Source: JBMNNU01 sp050942695 (GTDB lineage Bacteria; Chloroflexota; UBA6077). Taken from it: a stretch of DNA of 5,069 nt. Below the pieces are notes generated by a model, which did no database searches, was not told where the DNA came from, and was given only the letters and a program-made list of their open reading frames with translations. Made by a program: the position numbers and the translations under genes. This document shows, in pieces, positions 3,475 to 5,069 of this stretch. The stretch spans positions 1 to 5,069 of the forward strand of contig JBMNNU010000245.1 in NCBI GenBank assembly GCA_050942695.1. Reading direction: 5' to 3'. Each line of letters starts with the position of its first letter. Position 1 is the first letter of the stretch.

Positions 3475-5069
3475 GCTGCCTCCTTCAAAGGCGAAATCTC
3501 CCCAGTTGGTTCCGCGGGGGCCGGGAGAGCGGGGTTGGTCGCACTACGTTGGATCTCTATCGCGGCTATCGGCGCGACAGCGGCCAGTAAAGAGATCAGC
3601 CAATCGATCAGGGCCAGGGAGACGCCGCCCAGGAGCCCCCGGAGCGGCGGCACCAGCAGCACGGCCGCCTGGAGCAGAGCGGATGCCCCAAACCCCAGAG
3701 CCAGCGCGCGGCTGAATGGGCGTCCATACCGGAGTACGGGCAGCTCGCCTGCCCTGGCCATAGGCACGTGCAGCAACTGAGCTGTGGCAAGGCTCCAGAA
3801 GGCCATAGTCCGCGCGCGAGGGCCTGGGCCATGGCGCAACAGCCCGAGGCTATATGCCAGCAGGGAACCTGCCGCTAAGGCCGCGGACTCGCCCAGGATG
3901 CGGCGCTGGAGCGCCGGTGGCACGATTGGCTCGTGAGGATCCTGGGGGGGCTGCTTCATCAGATCGGGGTGGCTGGGCTCCGTCGCGAGCCCCAGCGCCG
4001 GGGCGAGGTCCGAGATCAGATTCAACCAGAGCAACTGCGCGGGGGTGAGCGGCGAGGGAAGCCCAAGGGCGACTGATAGCGCAACGACCCACACCTCGCT
4101 GGCGTTCGTCGAGAAGAGATAGTGCAGCACGCGGCGAACGTTGGCGCGCACCAGCCGCCCCTCCTCCACTGCGTCGACCATCTTGGAGAAGTCGTCGGTG
4201 GAGAGCACCACGTCGGCCAGCTCCCTGGCCAGCTCCGTCCCACGCTGGCCCATCGCCACCCCCACGTCGGCTGCTCGCAACGCAGGCGCGTCGTTTACCC
4301 CGTCGCCGGTCATGGCAACCACATCTCCGTTGGCCTGAAGGGCTTTGACGATGGCCAGCTTCATCTCCGGAGGTATACGGGCGAATGCCTCCACCTCGGG
4401 AACCAAACCGCGCAGCACCTCCCGATCCAGGCTTGCCAGGTCTCCAGCCTCCAGCAGGTGCAGCGGCCCACTCTCCAATAGCCCCAACTGCCTGGCCACA
4501 GCCGCCGCCGTGGCCGCCTGGTCGCCCGTTATCATCACCGTGCGGATGCCAGCGCGATGCAGCGCCCGCAGCGCCTCGGGCGCCGCTGGACGTATGGGGT
4601 CGACGAGGCCGGCGAGCCCGCACCAGTCGAACCCCTCGAAAAGATCCGCCTCCCCATACCCCTCCGGCAACTGCTTCCTGGCGAAGGCCAGCACCCTCAT
4701 CGCCTTGCCCGCCATGTCGGCGTTCTGCTGGCGAAGGTCGGCCCGTTTCTCCTCGTCGAGGGGTGTTACACCATCCCCGAGGTATAACCGGCTGCTCATC
4801 TCGAGTATCTCGTCCGGCGCCCCCTTGGCCAGCGCCAGCAGCCCCTCAGGGCCTCGGTGCACCGTCACCATATAACGACGGCCGTCGCCGCGATCTATCC
4901 TGTCGATGCGCGGGTACTCCGCCCGCAGCTCGTCGATATCTACTCCCCCCTTCAGGGCGGCCACCAGCAGCGCACCCTCGGTAGGCGAGCCATCTATGCT
5001 CAGCTCGCCGTCCCGTCGACCTGCGATCTCGGCGTCGGAGCAGAGGACCCCTATCTTTAGGATCTCGGC
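3471..5069 (-). CDS. P-type cation-transporting ATPase, C-terminal part
   Basis: Partial: the frame runs open to the window edge, giving 532 codons. The GTG at 4964 is an internal Val, because upstream codons continue the family sequence (GSPTEGALL). The N-terminal half, including the actuator domain, M1-M4 and the phosphorylated DKTGT, lies outside. Visible parts, numbered from the edge: nucleotide-binding domain with KGAP (82-85), VDPIRP (156-161), MITGD (169-173) and the hinge TGDGVNDAPAL (254-264), then about six membrane segments (M5-M10, from about 297 to 498). It resembles the P2A Ca2+-ATPase (SERCA/PMR1) type: M5 has STNASE (N312, E315, like SERCA N768, E771) and M6 has LNLISD (N340, S343, D344, like N796, T799, D800). 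In M8 the SERCA Glu908 position is Gln421. ATP-driven export of Ca2+ or another divalent cation is likely, but the ion is unproven. The stop overlaps the metK-like start by 4 bp. Confidence 0.92.
   Translation of the reverse strand, partial: AEILKIGVLCSDAEIAGRRDGELSIDGSPTEGALLVAALKGGVDIDELRAEYPRIDRIDRGDGRRYMVTVHRGPEGLLALAKGAPDEILEMSSRLYLGDGVTPLDEEKRADLRQQNADMAGKAMRVLAFARKQLPEGYGEADLFEGFDWCGLAGLVDPIRPAAPEALRALHRAGIRTVMITGDQAATAAAVARQLGLLESGPLHLLEAGDLASLDREVLRGLVPEVEAFARIPPEMKLAIVKALQANGDVVAMTGDGVNDAPALRAADVGVAMGQRGTELARELADVVLSTDDFSKMVDAVEEGRLVRANVRRVLHYLFSTNASEVWVVALSVALGLPSPLTPAQLLWLNLISDLAPALGLATEPSHPDLMKQPPQDPHEPIVPPALQRRILGESAALAAGSLLAYSLGLLRHGPGPRARTMAFWSLATAQLLHVPMARAGELPVLRYGRPFSRALALGFGASALLQAAVLLVPPLRGLLGGVSLALIDWLISLLAAVAPIAAIEIQRSATNPALPAPAEPTGEISPLKEAA
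3479..3485 (-). promoter_or_regulatory. Strong Shine-Dalgarno for the metK-like gene, inside the ATPase gene
   Basis: AAGGAGG lies 4 nt before the ATG at 3474-3472, within the last codons of the ATPase. Together with the 4-bp ATGA overlap of stop and start, this indicates translational coupling of the two genes. Confidence 0.75.

Noticed and set aside
3850..4623. 257-codon minus-strand open frame in another phase of the ATPase
   Set aside because: The translation is low-complexity Gly/Arg/Ala-rich, overlaps the ATPase completely, and is a codon-bias artefact.
4345..4984. Long plus-strand open frames opposite the ATPase gene
   Set aside because: They are antisense shadows of a high-GC coding region. 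Their translations are rich in Pro, Ser, Arg and Ala with no domain, while the minus strand matches P-type ATPase motifs throughout.

Overview
The window reads as GC-rich, accessory-flavoured bacterial chromosome. A Chloroflexota (Anaerolineae- or Thermomicrobia-like) host is the best guess. That guess rests on three things: the style of the HicB/HicA remnant, an alkyltransferase-like protein with Ala in place of the catalytic Cys, and GC-rich 'CGTAGGGGC...GCCCCTACG' palindromic repeats in the intergenic DNA. It is pattern recognition, not a database result.

Layout. (1) Bases 1-741 carry no credible gene. They hold at least three related palindromic repeat units (43-96, 183-297, 419-508), most built as CGTAG - hairpin - spacer - hairpin - CTACG. 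One unit sits inside a 178-bp segment (379-556) bounded by 26-bp near-perfect inverted repeats, a MITE-like structure. A sigma70-like promoter follows at 627-655. (2) Bases 742-855 on the plus strand are the wreck of a hicBA toxin-antitoxin pair: the first 23 codons of a HicB antitoxin behind a good ribosome binding site, a TGA, and then about 14 codons resembling the start of HicA. The rest of both genes is missing. (3) From 880 to the right edge all genes lie on the minus strand. In transcription order they are a P-type cation ATPase cut by the window edge (5069-3471), a divergent metK paralogue overlapping it by 4 bp (3474-2296), an alkyltransferase-like DNA-repair protein (2119-1715), and a SanA-type membrane-anchored DUF218 protein (1596-880).

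How they may work together. The ATPase and MetK-like genes are almost certainly one translationally coupled operon. The ATL and sanA genes follow after gaps of 176 and 118 bp; the ATL gene has its own candidate promoter. The most interesting protein is the MetK-like one. It keeps the phosphate/ATP-binding residues of S-adenosylmethionine synthetase but has lost the GAGDQG signature, the residue equivalent to E. coli Glu8, and Lys165, so it may be a variant-substrate, regulatory or inactive paralogue.
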